From: Tritrichomonas musculus
Lineage: Eukaryota; Parabasalia; Tritrichomonadida; Tritrichomonadidae
Assembly: GCA_039105265.1 (NCBI GenBank)
Contig: JAPFFF010000021.1
Span: 186,001 to 250,000, forward strand
Reading direction: 5' to 3'
DNA: 64,000 bases
Each line of letters starts with the position of its first letter. Position 1 is the stretch's first letter. Positions 49,284 to 60,000 of the stretch are shown here, piece by piece. The notes below the pieces were generated by a model. The model was given only the letters and a program-made list of their open reading frames with translations, was not told the origin of the DNA and made no database searches. The position numbers and the translations under genes were made by a program.

Positions 49284-50969
49284 TTACTGAATCGCCAAAG
49301 GCTCCAAATTTTCTTCTTTATCAAACACTTCAATACATAACTCATTATTAGATTCAAGAATCTCCTTTACTTCAGGATCGATATCTTTAAGCATTTGCTC
49401 ACCTTTTTTTAAATCTTCTGAATTGAACTCACTATTTTCGAAAGTCCAATTTTTCAGTCCTAAAAATTTGAGAATTTTATCCCAAAGATTTAGTAAAACA
49501 AAGAAAACTATAACCAGCAATAAAACTGGCGCGTATTTCACAACTTCACGACCGACAAAAGGAATTCTATCCATAACTCCCATTACGACGACATATTGAC
49601 TCTTATCAGCGCCAATTTGCGTCAAATAATGATAACCAATTGTTGGCATCAATTTGGCAGAGAAAGATGTCCAAAAAGTGAATGTTCTCAAATTTGTGGC
49701 ACCTTCAATAAAACGGAAGAAAGAACCAACATGAATCCAAGTTAAACTCCAACAACCGATAAAAGTTTGAAAAGCTAAAGCAGGAGTTGTAACAAATAAC
49801 ATTCCAACAGAGGGTGAAAGAGAAATATGGGAAAGCAAATGGAAGACAGACCATTCTGGCTTGATCATCCGTATTAATTCGCCCCATAAAACAATGAGAG
49901 ACATGATTCCCGTTAGAACTGCAAGTATTCTGATGGTGATGATTTTTATTTTTGTAGAATAAAAGCCTTCATGTTGATTGCACAAATCATGCAATGAATC
50001 TGTTGCTTGCTGACCAGAATAAACTATAAATTTATTTGCTTGATCAATTGAATCTGAAACATGATCCATTAAAACAAAGAAATCTTCCATGTTTTGTAGC
50101 GTTGCATTAGGCCAGTCAACTTTAGTCATACGCTCAATTCCCTTGTGCCGAAAATCTTCTTCGAAATTATGCGGTAATTCAAATGTAAGTCGTGTTAATC
50201 GTGATTCTCGAGGCCTACCTTGAGTGTCATATAGTTCATGCAATTCTCCTGCAGTTTGGTCTCTTGCTTTAAAACATATTTCTAAAACTCGTCTACCATT
50301 TGAGACAGCACGTTTAAGGACTTTTTGTTCATTGGCCATTCGTTGGAGATAAAAGTTGTATCTGCGTTTAGGAGATGCTTGTTTCCAAACTGTGAGTGGG
50401 AAAGAAACAAGACCATGACCCATCAAAAAGCAAAAAAGTAGGAGACCATACGCATTTGTAAGAGCAACAATCAAATATGGGATGGATGAAAATGAAAAAG
50501 TGCCCGATATTAATAATAAAACCAAACCAAGGATAACAACTATTACGATAACGCCATAAAAAACAAGATGATCGAGAATAGCCATTTTAATTCTATGCTT
50601 AATTGAAATCGTTTTGCTATATCCCATTGTCGATACAGCAATTGGTGCTATTAAAAAAGAAAAGATATTTGATATCCAAAAAAAAGTTACAAGAGCTAAA
50701 TACAAAGATCGCTTATATATTGGTGAAGCACCAAATAATGTTAGTGAAACATCATACGGAATGAGTCCAATAACCATGATAAAAGGAAAGAAAGAATTTA
50801 TTAAGATAATTATAACTGTTGCAATGGGAAAACGAAATATACCGTAAAATCTGAAAAGAAATGTGATACAAACACAAACGGTAATGCATATAATAACGGT
50901 AATGAACACTTCTAAAGACATAGATTTTGGTAAAATAACTTTTTCAATATTCTTAGCTTGGAAATTCAT
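49284..50969 (-). CDS. LMBR1-like multi-pass membrane protein, 561 aa
   Basis: Start at the ATG at 50969 (MNFQAKNIEKV); the frame is open slightly further but without an ATG. Nine or so hydrophobic segments are visible. The early VIGLIPYDVSLTLFG matches the conserved P-x-D-(V/I) segment of the LMBR1 family (LMBD1/LMBD2/lipocalin receptor LIMR). A cytosolic loop (about 200-320) is basic and charged. The last membrane segments (RIPFVGREVVKYAPVLLLVI) are followed by an acidic tail (NSEDLKKGEQMLKDIDPEVK). LMBR1 proteins act in lysosomal or plasma membranes in cobalamin export or receptor traffic; the exact member cannot be told. Confidence 0.8.
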   Translation of the reverse strand: MNFQAKNIEKVILPKSMSLEVFITVIICITVCVCITFLFRFYGIFRFPIATVIIILINSFFPFIMVIGLIPYDVSLTLFGASPIYKRSLYLALVTFFWISNIFSFLIAPIAVSTMGYSKTISIKHRIKMAILDHLVFYGVIVIVVILGLVLLLISGTFSFSSIPYLIVALTNAYGLLLFCFLMGHGLVSFPLTVWKQASPKRRYNFYLQRMANEQKVLKRAVSNGRRVLEICFKARDQTAGELHELYDTQGRPRESRLTRLTFELPHNFEEDFRHKGIERMTKVDWPNATLQNMEDFFVLMDHVSDSIDQANKFIVYSGQQATDSLHDLCNQHEGFYSTKIKIITIRILAVLTGIMSLIVLWGELIRMIKPEWSVFHLLSHISLSPSVGMLFVTTPALAFQTFIGCWSLTWIHVGSFFRFIEGATNLRTFTFWTSFSAKLMPTIGYHYLTQIGADKSQYVVVMGVMDRIPFVGREVVKYAPVLLLVIVFFVLLNLWDKILKFLGLKNWTFENSEFNSEDLKKGEQMLKDIDPEVKEILESNNELCIEVFDKEENLEPLAIQ

Positions 50970-51296
50970 TGGCAAAAAAATTTAAATCATAGTTTTCTTG
51001 TACATTTTCAAATAAAATCATAAACATTAGTATTATATAAAATTATAAATATATTTAATATATAATAATTTATTTAAATTAATTTATTTTTGAAATATTA
51101 TCAAAATATAGAACAAATATCCAAATTTCAGGTATTCAAAAAATTATATAATTTTTGTATAAAATTCAAAAAATATAATTCAAACGAACACACATCTTCT
51201 CAAAAAAATATATTCAAAAAACATCAAGAATGGTAACAAGAATTTAATTTATAAAAATAAATATTTAACATTTTAATTATAAAAAAAGGCTTTCAA
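50970..51296. other. Intergenic AT-rich DNA
   Basis: 327 bp upstream of the LMBR1-like gene. Very AT-rich; several TTCAAAAAA words, no gene. Confidence 0.5.
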
Positions 51297-52490
51297 TTAC
51301 AATGTTGTCCCCTTTGGCTTATATTTGAACTCTGGCTTTGGTGGTGGAACATGCAAAAACAAGCTGTTATAATTATAAGTTCGTCTTGCACGTTCAAGAG
51401 CTTGTGTTGAATTATTTGAAGTAACTCTTAAACCACTTTTTGTTAAATTTCCAATCATGTATGGAGGAGGCGGAGCCCGAACCATCGGAAGATTATTTTT
51501 GGAATCTCCATTTTGATTTTTTGAACTACCGCTTCTTTTTGCTGCAATTGTCGTTGTTGGGCGCTGCTCCTTTCTAACAATCAAACTACGATTGTGATCA
51601 CTGAGAGTTGCTGTGCCACATTCTTTATTTGCTTGAGCAGTTACTTTTTTTGGCTGGGAAGCATCAATAGAATAAAATTTAAAACATGATTTGCAAACAG
51701 ATACATTAGCCATCATTATGATTGGACAGAGTGTGTTGATTCTGGATTTCAAATATTTTGCAACAGAATCTTTACTATTTTTATTACCATTTTTATTATT
51801 ATCATTATTGTCATCATTAGGATTATTATTGTTACTTTTGGTATTGGTGCTTGTTTTATTTTCACTACTTTTAATGGCTTGGGCAATACATGATATATGG
51901 TAAGAAACAACTTTAGATCGTTCAATACTTTGAGTTCCAGCTGAACAAAATTTTCCTCGCGTAATACATTGTGATGGAATGGGATTAACAGACATTTCAA
52001 CAGCATAAAATAAAGTAAAAATCGTCATATAAGAAACATATGGCTCTAATTGGGACGACGGAATAAAATCACTTCCATCACAACCAAGAAGATATGGGTT
52101 TGATTCATTTTGATCGTTTTGATTATCTTCGTTGTTTTCACTTTCATTAATACCAAATTGTAATACAAAATTTTGAATAGTTATATCATTGACTTCTTCT
52201 GTTTTTGCTTTTAGGGAATCAGCTATTTCTTTCAAAAAACCTGGGCAATCTTCTTCATTTGTTGAAACTTGACGTGTGAATTCTGGCGTAGAACGGGTAA
52301 CAGGAGAACCAGAAGAAAGGCTCCCGATACCTCTATCGACAGTAACTGAGTAAATATGATGTTGATGATCGGCAATAGGAAAAGGAACTGATCGAAATGG
52401 TTTTTCAACAGGTCGAACAACAGTTGTAAGAAGAATATGAATTATATCTAGTGGAAATGCTGATGAATCGTCATCAGTACCAGAAGTCAT
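51297..52490 (-). CDS. Unassigned Asn-rich protein, 397 aa
   Basis: Start at the ATG at 52490. The first 100 residues look folded (FPLDIIHILLTTVVRPVEKP). Two conserved-looking segments follow: PYVSYMTIFTLFYAVEMSVN and ERSKVVSYHISCIAQAIKSS. A run of Asn/Asp (about 220-245) separates them from LCPIIMMANVSVCKSCFKFY, a Cys pair that could bind metal but has no partner pair nearby. The C-terminal 120 residues are basic and disordered. I do not recognise the family. Confidence 0.65.
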   Translation of the reverse strand: MTSGTDDDSSAFPLDIIHILLTTVVRPVEKPFRSVPFPIADHQHHIYSVTVDRGIGSLSSGSPVTRSTPEFTRQVSTNEEDCPGFLKEIADSLKAKTEEVNDITIQNFVLQFGINESENNEDNQNDQNESNPYLLGCDGSDFIPSSQLEPYVSYMTIFTLFYAVEMSVNPIPSQCITRGKFCSAGTQSIERSKVVSYHISCIAQAIKSSENKTSTNTKSNNNNPNDDNNDNNKNGNKNSKDSVAKYLKSRINTLCPIIMMANVSVCKSCFKFYSIDASQPKKVTAQANKECGTATLSDHNRSLIVRKEQRPTTTIAAKRSGSSKNQNGDSKNNLPMVRAPPPPYMIGNLTKSGLRVTSNNSTQALERARRTYNYNSLFLHVPPPKPEFKYKPKGTTL

Positions 52491-52903
52491 AATGATATAT
52501 AATAGAAAAAAACGTTATTTTTCGATATTGAAAATTCAATAAATCAAAACATGAAAAATAATCATTTTTATCTTGGAAGCAAAAAAAGAATATTATATCT
52601 CAGCACCTTTATTAATTTTAATGATCTTAATAACATCTGTTACCAAAAATAAAATTTATTATATTGCAATTTGGTATAATTGAATTGAAAGAAACATCAA
52701 AAGAACGAAGTTAAAAGCTGATATTCTATAAAATTACGTATTTTAACGTTACAATTATATGTAAAATGCATCTATTATAACAATAATAATTCTTAGACAT
52801 TATTCAAACAAATATTAGCAAATTGTAATTCCAGGAAAATAGATGGGGAGTAATATATTTTAAAAAGGGCAGCAATATTCTGGAAATATTATGATTAACA
52901 GTT
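52491..52903. other. Intergenic AT-rich DNA
   Basis: 413 bp between two minus-strand genes. Nothing recognisable. Confidence 0.5.
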
Positions 52904-53674
52904 CTATATTGAAAACTTTGAGATTGCTTGTGTTAATATAGACAAATAAGACATTTTGGCATCTATATCCTTTTGTATCCTTTTTTTGGCACCCGATTTA
53001 GATTTTTGGATTTCCAATTGATGAATTTCATCCATTATTCTGCAACACATGCTTCTTGCATTTAGTAACGTTGTAACAATTTCCAATTTTACTCTATATT
53101 TTTGATCACAAAATGGAAAAGGCAAGTTTTGAAGATATTGAACAACAGTTTGAATTGTTGCAGGCAACGAGTATGTTGTAATTGACATTATTGTTGGGTT
53201 GAATGTAATATTTTTTTTGGAATCAATGGGAAAGTCAGGTGGAGTTAATAAAAGAGAAAAGAGTTCTTCAATTTCTTGCTCTAATAATTCTGCATGCTCC
53301 GAATCTCCTTCTTGTCCTAAAATTTTTTCTTCTTCTTGCTTTTGTAATTTTATTTTTCGTTCAATTTCTTTCTGAAGCGATTCGTAATATTGTTGAAGTT
53401 GCCTATTTTCAGCTTTTATTCTACGAATTTCAATTAATGTCTCTGACGCACTTTCTAACATTCTTTGCGTTTTGTCGGCTTCTTTAGCAAGAAATTCATT
53501 TCGTTCGTTCATAGCTTTATCATTATCATCAGCAATTGCTCTAAGGCGAGTTATTTCTTTACGAAGAGATCCAGTTTCCATCTCCAATTGACTAATCTTT
53601 TTTTGAAGCGCTGCCATAGCTTCAACAGCAGCTTTTGAATCATATATATCATGCAGGATATTTTCACTATTCAT
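52904..53674 (-). CDS. Coiled-coil protein, 256 aa
   Basis: Start at the ATG at 53674, 38 bp from the divergent start at 53713. Residues about 12-145 form a nearly continuous coil (ALQKKISQLEMETGSLRKEI and on). A globular C-terminal part follows (FPIDSKKNITFNPTIMSITT, about 150-215), with a final helix (LEIQKSKSGAKKRIQKD). The coil-then-globular layout resembles small centrosomal or cytoskeletal adaptors. The family is unknown. The close divergent pair may be co-regulated. Confidence 0.7.
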   Translation of the reverse strand: MNSENILHDIYDSKAAVEAMAALQKKISQLEMETGSLRKEITRLRAIADDNDKAMNERNEFLAKEADKTQRMLESASETLIEIRRIKAENRQLQQYYESLQKEIERKIKLQKQEEEKILGQEGDSEHAELLEQEIEELFSLLLTPPDFPIDSKKNITFNPTIMSITTYSLPATIQTVVQYLQNLPFPFCDQKYRVKLEIVTTLLNARSMCCRIMDEIHQLEIQKSKSGAKKRIQKDIDAKMSYLSILTQAISKFSI

Positions 53675-53712
53675 TGATTCAAAAATATATTTTAAACGGA
53701 CACTAATTAATC
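53675..53712. promoter_or_regulatory. 38-bp shared divergent promoter region
   Basis: Only 38 bp separate the ATGs of two divergent coiled-coil genes. It is AT-rich, with CAAAAATATATTTTAAACGG in it. The two genes very likely share promoter DNA. Confidence 0.45.
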
Positions 53713-54486
53713 ATGCTATCACCAGTTACGCCATCTCACAATCCATTTGTCATTCCTAATTTTGATGATTCTTATTCAGAATCGAATGAAGCTGTTGATG
53801 ATGACCCTGAAATATTTTATAATGATATACAACAATCACTAAATGATGAATCAAAATATAAAATGAATAATAGGAAGAAGTTTATAATGCAATCACAAGA
53901 AAGATCTAAAATGCGATTATCAAGTATATATCAAGAACGCCTTCAAAAATTAGCTAAAGTTCAAGAACAACAAATCCTTGATCTAAGGGAAGAATGGAAT
54001 AAAGCTCGTTGCCGTGCATACCTAGATGATGTTTCAATGGAATTCCAATGCCAGCAAACAACCCAAATTCTGTCATTATGTGGTAAATACTCAGAAGCTT
54101 CTCAAGTTCAACAATCTTTACAAAAAGGGAAAAATTCTGACAAATGCACTAAAAAATATTTAAAACTCTTATCAATCATGCAGAATCGACATCAATGCGA
54201 AATTGATGCCTTGGTTTCTTCTTTTCAATCAGAAATAAAGCTTTCCCAGTCAGAGCATGAGGTATTAAATGAGCAAATAGAAAATCAATACAAGACAGAC
54301 ATCATACGAAATACCACAGAAATGATTAATATCATTTCAAACTCTGATAGACCCGAACCTATGAAACAAAAATTAATTCGAACAGTCTCACCTCAAAAAG
54401 GTAAAAGACTTTCTCCACGTGTTAAAGTTGTTAATTCAGCTTTTACACCAATTCCCAAATATCAATTTCGAAACGACTTTAAATAA
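53713..54486 (+). CDS. Coiled-coil protein, 257 aa
   Basis: Start at the ATG at 53713. The N-terminus is acidic and disordered with an (N/D)PF-like NPFVIPNFDDSYSES. A long helical part from about residue 50 to 215 (RRKK/ERSKMRLSSIYQERLQKL, then VQEQQILDLREEWNKARCRA) is interrupted only briefly. The tail is basic with RTVSPQKGKRLSPRVKVVNS, containing two S-P sites. I do not know the family; a cytoskeletal scaffold is likely. It pairs with the divergent coiled-coil gene. Confidence 0.7.
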   Translation: MLSPVTPSHNPFVIPNFDDSYSESNEAVDDDPEIFYNDIQQSLNDESKYKMNNRKKFIMQSQERSKMRLSSIYQERLQKLAKVQEQQILDLREEWNKARCRAYLDDVSMEFQCQQTTQILSLCGKYSEASQVQQSLQKGKNSDKCTKKYLKLLSIMQNRHQCEIDALVSSFQSEIKLSQSEHEVLNEQIENQYKTDIIRNTTEMINIISNSDRPEPMKQKLIRTVSPQKGKRLSPRVKVVNSAFTPIPKYQFRNDFK

Positions 54487-54929
54487 ATTATTTTTGTTAG
54501 AGTCATCTAAATCTTTTAGCACATTATGAATAATTAGCTATACTTTTTTTTAGTTCAATTAAAAAAAAAAAAACTTTCTGAGCTCATAGTTTTTCGTTGA
54601 TTATAAAAAATTTAATCAAAAATTTATTAGACTTTAGAAAAATTGAATAAATTGAATACATTCAATATCATAAAAACAATTGAATCATTGATTGCTGAAA
54701 TAAGAAATAATTTTTGGCAAAAAGTGGTTACAAATAATGAAGTAATAATTTTCTCATATAAAAATAGAAAACTTATCCTTGCGTCAAAATGGTTCAAAAA
54801 TTTCAATATTTTTGAGATAGATTATTGGTAAAATTATTTGTAGTTTAGTGCCGGTTTTGAACAAAAATTTGCCTACAGCGATCATAAATCCTTCAATATT
54901 TCTAAACTTATCCTCTAGAATAGCGATTC
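54487..54929. other. Intergenic AT-rich DNA
   Basis: 443 bp between two plus-strand genes. A short frame (about 54643-54831, no ATG) is not supported. A GCAAAAAGTGG word lies near 54719. Confidence 0.5.
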
Positions 54930-56645
54930 ATGAATGAATCGAAAGCCGTCGCTATTCTCATAGATAATTCTGCCACATCGATAGACGGTGATTTCTATCC
55001 AAATAGGTTGACTGCACAGCTGATAACGGCGGGACGATATGCTCAACACTTATTTTCAGAAAACCCAAACAATCAAGTTGCAATTGGAACTCTTGGCGAC
55101 ACTGAATTCGGCATTCGCGCCTCGTTCACTACATCACTTCCAAAAATAGAGAGTATTTTTAATAATATAGTAAGTTCTGGAAGCATTGATTTAGAAAGAG
55201 GTTTAAAGAGCGCTATACTTGCACTACATCACTGCAATAATGTGACTTCGCAGAATCAGCAAAGCATTCAGCCAGCTGCTTTAAAAATTAATAATAATAA
55301 TAATCCATCTCCTTCAAAACAAACTCAAATGCAACAACATTCAAATTCATATGAAAATAATAATAACAATGATTTTTTATCGACACGAGATAAAGATACA
55401 AACCAAATTTCAAAACATATTCTTGCGTTTGTTGGAAATGAAAATAATATAACTGATGAAAATAAATCTGATATTGCTAAGCGTTTATCGGAAGAAGATA
55501 TTTCATTATATTTAGTAATTATTGGTGAAAATGTCTCCAATCAGCAAATTCTAAAAGATCTAGTCAACCAGATTAAACCAGAACTCAAATCTCAATTTTG
55601 GCCAATTCCAAACTCATCGACAATTCTTGCTGATGATGTAATATCTTTGGCTATTAAACTATTTAATCCAGACGAAATGTTTCGAGATGATGCATCAGAG
55701 ATGTATCGCGATGATCCAGCTATTCAAGATGCAATTAAATTATCTAAAAATGGTAATATAAACGAAATTAAGCATGAAGAAAAAGCCAAATCTTCACAAT
55801 CTGTTAAAACAAAAGTACCAGCCAGACGAATTAAATGTGTAAAAAATTTTGATCAACCACCTCAACAGCAACAACAGATACCTCAGCAATTACCTCAGCA
55901 ACAAATAATATCAACCCAAAGGCAACCAGTGCATATTGTTCATCAACCAATCACTCATTTACAAGCCAGACAGCCACCGCAAGCACCAATTCAACCAATT
56001 AAAATCATTCAACAACAGCAGCCTCAACAACCACAACAAATAATACATACATCTTCTTCGTCACCGCAATCACGATCACTTTCACCTCAACAGCAACCGC
56101 AACAAATACAGATTGTGAATGGAATGACTGTTTCTCATATACCACAACAGCAATTAATTTATCAAATTGGCCAGTACTCACAAATTCCACAAATACAACA
56201 AATGATGCAGTATCCTCATATACAACAACAGCAACAAATCCAAGCTCAGAGACCAATTGTTTTGTCTACGCAGATCCCATTGCAGCAGCCAATAAATACG
56301 ATTGGATTACAACAAATTCAGCAGCAACAAATGCAACTGCAACAACAACAGATACCGCCGCCTATGCAACAAATACAACAACCACAAATACCGCAACTAC
56401 AACAACCGCAATTGCAACAAATACAACAACCTCAGCTACAACAAACAATACAGCAAATGCATCAGCAACAAATTCAGCAACAATATCAGCAACAAATTCA
56501 ACAACAACAGCAATACCAACAATATCAACAGCAAATTCAACAACAACAACAGCAACAATATCAACAACAAATTCAGCAGCAACAACCCAGGCAACAGAAA
56601 AAAAAGCCTAAAAAGGGGGCTTCAAAAAATCCAAAGGATCCGTAG
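54930..56645 (+). CDS. Rpn10-like proteasome ubiquitin receptor with long Gln tail, 571 aa
   Basis: Start at the ATG at 54930. Residues 1-235 are an Rpn10/PSMD4-type VWA domain: VAILIDNSATSIDGDFYPNR, NNQVAIGTLGDTEFG, then, after an Asn-rich insert, HILAFVGNE and SLYLVIIGE. A ubiquitin-interacting motif candidate sits at about 258-273 (YRDDPAIQDAIKLSKNG). Rpn10 is the 26S proteasome subunit that binds ubiquitin chains and joins lid and base. From about 310 the protein is a 240-residue Gln/Pro tract with a KKKPKKG end. Rpn10 elsewhere is 200-380 aa, so this tail is an unusual extension. Confidence 0.85.
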   Translation: MNESKAVAILIDNSATSIDGDFYPNRLTAQLITAGRYAQHLFSENPNNQVAIGTLGDTEFGIRASFTTSLPKIESIFNNIVSSGSIDLERGLKSAILALHHCNNVTSQNQQSIQPAALKINNNNNPSPSKQTQMQQHSNSYENNNNNDFLSTRDKDTNQISKHILAFVGNENNITDENKSDIAKRLSEEDISLYLVIIGENVSNQQILKDLVNQIKPELKSQFWPIPNSSTILADDVISLAIKLFNPDEMFRDDASEMYRDDPAIQDAIKLSKNGNINEIKHEEKAKSSQSVKTKVPARRIKCVKNFDQPPQQQQQIPQQLPQQQIISTQRQPVHIVHQPITHLQARQPPQAPIQPIKIIQQQQPQQPQQIIHTSSSSPQSRSLSPQQQPQQIQIVNGMTVSHIPQQQLIYQIGQYSQIPQIQQMMQYPHIQQQQQIQAQRPIVLSTQIPLQQPINTIGLQQIQQQQMQLQQQQIPPPMQQIQQPQIPQLQQPQLQQIQQPQLQQTIQQMHQQQIQQQYQQQIQQQQQYQQYQQQIQQQQQQQYQQQIQQQQPRQQKKKPKKGASKNPKDP

Positions 56646-57075
56646 TTAGATATGAATCTTTGTATTTTTTTTTTATTTTGATTAATTTGTATATAATTTT
56701 AATCGCCTTCCTTTTCTTTTATTATCCAAATTTTAATTTGTGTTTTCATTAACATATAGATAGTTGTATCTGTTTATAAACATATATATTATTATATTAT
56801 ATTAATATGTACTATATGAATTATCTTAATAAGGCTAAATATGAATTTTTTTATTATTAGATATTTGAATTATTTTTTTTTTTAAAGCTATTTTAATTTT
56901 GAAAACCAAAGAATTCTCAAGATATTTGTAAATGAATTCTTTGGTGAAGAATTACATAATTTCGTGTTCAAGATATTCAGCATATTTTGATAAAAAAGAA
57001 TAGGTATTATATAAAGTGTATATATCTATATATTATTTATTCAAACAAATTCATGCAATTTTAGAAAAATAACTT
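56646..57075. other. Intergenic AT-rich DNA between convergent genes
   Basis: 430 bp of T-rich and (TA)n sequence. No gene or RNA recognised. Confidence 0.5.
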
Positions 57076-60000
57076 TCATTTAAAGTTGGGTTCTTGACGA
57101 TTCATTTGCGAAAAAGCAATTCCAATAAATCCTACTAGAGCTGATATCAATGACATATTTTTAGAAAGAAAAGTAACACATTCGGTAACCATTTCTCCCT
57201 TCATATCATTCTTTAAAACATTGTGCATTTCTAATAATGAGGTTTTCAATGAATTGAAAGTTTCTGTACTTGGATCGTACGACTTTAATTTAAAGTCGAA
57301 ATTTTTGAAAATGTCAAGCATTGGGTTCAATAATTTTTTAATTAGATTAATAGTATTAAATAGAGGTTCTATTTTTTGACTAATCATTGGCAGATACTCT
57401 CTAGGGTCTAATGAGTGAGGCAGATCATTTATTTCCTCATTCCTTAATCGGTCAGTCAATTGATTAATAACATCAATTTGGATGTATTGCTTTTCAGAAG
57501 TTAATTGGTCAATCAAAATATGCAATCTTTTCAAGAGGGAATTAGTTGTTTCTTTTGAAAAATCAATACTTTCACTATTATCAAGAATATTTTTAAACCT
57601 AGAAATAACGTTAGAAAGTTCACCAATTATGTAGTCGTCTTCATGAGCTCTCATATCAGACGAATTATTTTCCATTTCAACTTTATCATGGAGTTTATCA
57701 AGAATAACGTTTGCATATTTTATTAAATTATTTAGTTCCATGTAATCAGTTTGTTCATTAACTCCACAAATGCCTTTAATTTTTGTTACCATCAAATGAA
57801 TCTCCTGTTGAATTTGATTTTTTTCTAATTGTTGCTCATAAACTACATTTTCCAATGGATTTTCTTTTTTATCTATTATAGTCATCATTTTTTCAATAGA
57901 TTGATCATCCTCAGTGTTTGTTTTAATTCTTAACCAATTTGTAACTTTTTCAATCATATCATCTTTATTTCTGTTTTCCAGTTTACAATCATCATATTGC
58001 TCACTTGAATTCTTTAAAATATCCAAAATCATCTCAACAACATCATCACTTTCCGAAACCTTTTCAGGATGAAATAAAGAAAGAGCTTTTGACATTATAG
58101 ATGAAAGTTCATTTTGCCTTCTTTCATCAAAGTGCTTTTTCAATGATTCCATTTCTCTTTTATGCATGTTTAACAATAATAAAAATGAATTGGATGTATC
58201 TTTGACCATTTCTAAAATAGACCTTTCTTTTTTCTTTTTTTTATCATCTTTTTCAAGTCCTTCATTATTAATCTGAAGCACTTCATTACTCTTTACTTCA
58301 ACCAATTTGAGACATTCTTGCATTGCTTTGATGCCATCTTCAATGTGAGAATGACTTGCATGTGACATATCAGATTGATATTTCATTCTCTGATAATCTG
58401 CAAGTAACCCAGAAATGATATTAACAAGCGAATCTTTCTCTTTGATTGGAATAATTCTTTCTATTCTTTTTCGAATATCTTTTTCCATATCTTCGTGCTG
58501 ATGACATTTAACGCATCCTCGCTTATTCAGTGTAAATGATAAATCCATTGCAGATTTAGGTATATCTTTTGAATCCGGAATTGGAATACCTAGAAAACGC
58601 GATAAAACTTGGGTTACTTCTTGAAGAGCTTTCCAAGTACCATTTTCGTTATACTTGAGTCGAAGTTTAAAAAGTTGTTCTTCGCGCTTTTTTGTGATTG
58701 TTAGCGCATCGTTTCGTTGTTTCATCATTTCTTGATTTCGATCTTCAAGATCAGCAATTTTTTGATTTAATCTTTTTTCTATTTCTTCACATTCGGCAGT
58801 CTTTTTGTTGTTTGTTTTCATTAAATTTGTAATATGACCACTTTGCGTTTGTATTTTTTCTTGAAATAGTGAATATTCGCGCTCGAGTTCTTTCGATGAC
58901 TTAATTCTGTGGATCACTTGCTCTTGTACCATATTTAGCCGCTCCCAAACATTAATACTATTATCAAATGGAGGAATTCCAAGCTCATCACATACTTTAT
59001 CAATATACAAATCAAGTTTACCACAAATTACGATATGACTATCGATATCAACAGCATCTTTATTGTCAGTAGTTCTCAAAAAATTTTTAACGTCTTTTAA
59101 TGGATCTTTGCTTCTCTTTCGTAATAATCGTGGGTCAGTAATAACTTTTTTTTTTGCGGTATGAACTACAGTCTGGGGCAAATTTATCTGTTCAGAAACT
59201 CTAGTTAACATCTTTTGAATTTCATCAACTTGACTATATATTTTTTCGATATCATCATGGAACGAGAAAGCAGCCTTGAGGCCACCAATTATATCTAAAA
59301 TTGCTGACTGCACATTTGAACGTAGTTGAAGGAGATCACATATAGAAAACCCACTTTTGCTAAACTCAGAATTATGTTCTGATTCATAAAGCCGATATAG
59401 CGTCCGTAAATCACGTATTTTTGCTTCGAGTACATCTGGAGCCATCTGTTTGAGGTCTGTTTTTAGTATTAAAAAACTAATACCTTCATCAATTTGAATT
59501 ACAAGTTCATTTAAAGTTGCAGCTGCTTTTTTAACTTCTTCAATGTGAACAGAATCCCGTTTTTGATTTGAAGCAATATCACGAATAACACCATATATTA
59601 TTTCAAATTTAATATGCAGATATTTAGCCATGGAATGAATTCCATTATCACGAACTTTATTGATAAGTTGCACAAATTGTTTCCATTGATCGACAAAAGG
59701 AAAAGCGACTTGTTTAAGTGCTGATGATCCAACGTATGTGTTGTCAATTTCAGATAAATGCAAAGCGTGAAGATATCGAAGAGTTTCTGTATAAAATGGC
59801 TTAAATAATAAATCTAAAATATCAACTTGCTCAACTAATTCAACTTCATGAATAACAGGACAGAAATTAACTTCTGAAAGTGAATTACAAAAAGTTCTTA
59901 AGTCAGATATAAATCCAGCGAAACGATTCATTGAACTTTCTGAAATAACATATTTTACGGTTTTTGACTGTATTAATACTGCTTCTGTTTCATGTGGAGA

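Noticed and set aside
54643-54831. 62-codon frame between the coiled-coil gene and Rpn10
   Set aside because: It has no ATG start, is AT-driven and shows no similarity to known proteins.
32540-54935. Trichomonad initiator TCA(Y)(W) before several host genes
   Set aside because: TCATC or TCATG words before the ATGs at 32563, 53713 and 54930 do not meet the consensus; only 60673-60677 does.
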